A model generated the notes under the pieces. The model was not told the origin of the DNA. It worked only from the letters and a program-made list of their open reading frames with translations, and searched no databases. A stretch of 6,068 nucleotides of DNA from Actinomycetota bacterium. GTDB lineage: Bacteria; Actinomycetota; Acidimicrobiia; Acidimicrobiales; Palsa-688. The DNA lies in NCBI GenBank assembly GCA_023489205.1, contig JAMDDF010000088.1, positions 1-6,068 of the forward strand, read 5' to 3'. A program made the translations under genes and the position numbers. Shown here piece after piece: positions 6,039 to 6,068 of this stretch (positions are counted from its first letter, which is position 1; each line of letters begins with the position of its first letter).

Positions 6039-6068
6039 CGCGGAGCCGTTCAGCAGCTGTCACAAAGC
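6039..6068. other. Right flank after the helicase stop
   Basis: These thirty bases follow TAG 6036-6038. No terminator stem with a T-run, no ribosome binding site and no following start are visible before the window ends. Confidence 0.5.

Noticed and set aside
1..6068. CRISPR array, tRNA, rRNA, insertion sequence or attachment site
   Set aside because: I found no regularly spaced repeats, cloverleaf-like sequence, transposase motifs or terminal inverted repeats on either strand.

Overview
The window is GC-rich, with codon use and gene style that suggest a high-GC bacterium, most likely an actinomycete. That is an inference, because no rRNA or other phylogenetic marker is present. All credible genes lie on the + strand. 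I see no rRNA, tRNA, CRISPR array, transposase or attachment site.

Layout: (1) About 235 bases of left flank contain no gene I can defend. (2) A two-gene unit follows. An 88-aa ribbon-helix-helix (RHH) type DNA-binding protein (266-532) has a strong ribosome binding site and two tandem TGTTACA repeats just upstream. A 246-aa protein of unrecognised family (557-1297) comes next. The 24-base gap between them is mostly filled by a 7-bp RNA hairpin closed by a UACG (UNCG-type) tetraloop, ending one base before the GTG start of the second gene. The arrangement resembles a type II toxin-antitoxin or autoregulator pair. (3) A 111-base spacer holds two small dyads. (4) One very large gene (1409-6038) encodes an Upf1-like superfamily 1 helicase with a C-terminal Vsr/MTES_1575-type PD-(D/E)XK nuclease domain. 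As given, it is split into two reading frames: 1409-1876 carries the N-terminal region and 1935-6038 carries the helicase and nuclease.

The main result is that these two open frames look like one gene of about 1542 codons broken by one extra G in a seven-G run (1848-1854). The downstream frame keeps a protein-like sequence well upstream of its first usable start codon, and that start (GTG 1935) has no ribosome binding site. Removing one G joins the frames seamlessly. The cause could be a sequencing or assembly error, a real inactivating mutation, phase variation, or slippage during expression.

Function: helicases of this class fused to Vsr-like nucleases often occur in defence islands, so a nucleic-acid-targeting anti-phage or anti-plasmid role is the leading inference. 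The RHH/246-aa pair may be an independent stabilising toxin-antitoxin cassette or a regulatory module of the same island. Sequence alone does not show that the two units work together.
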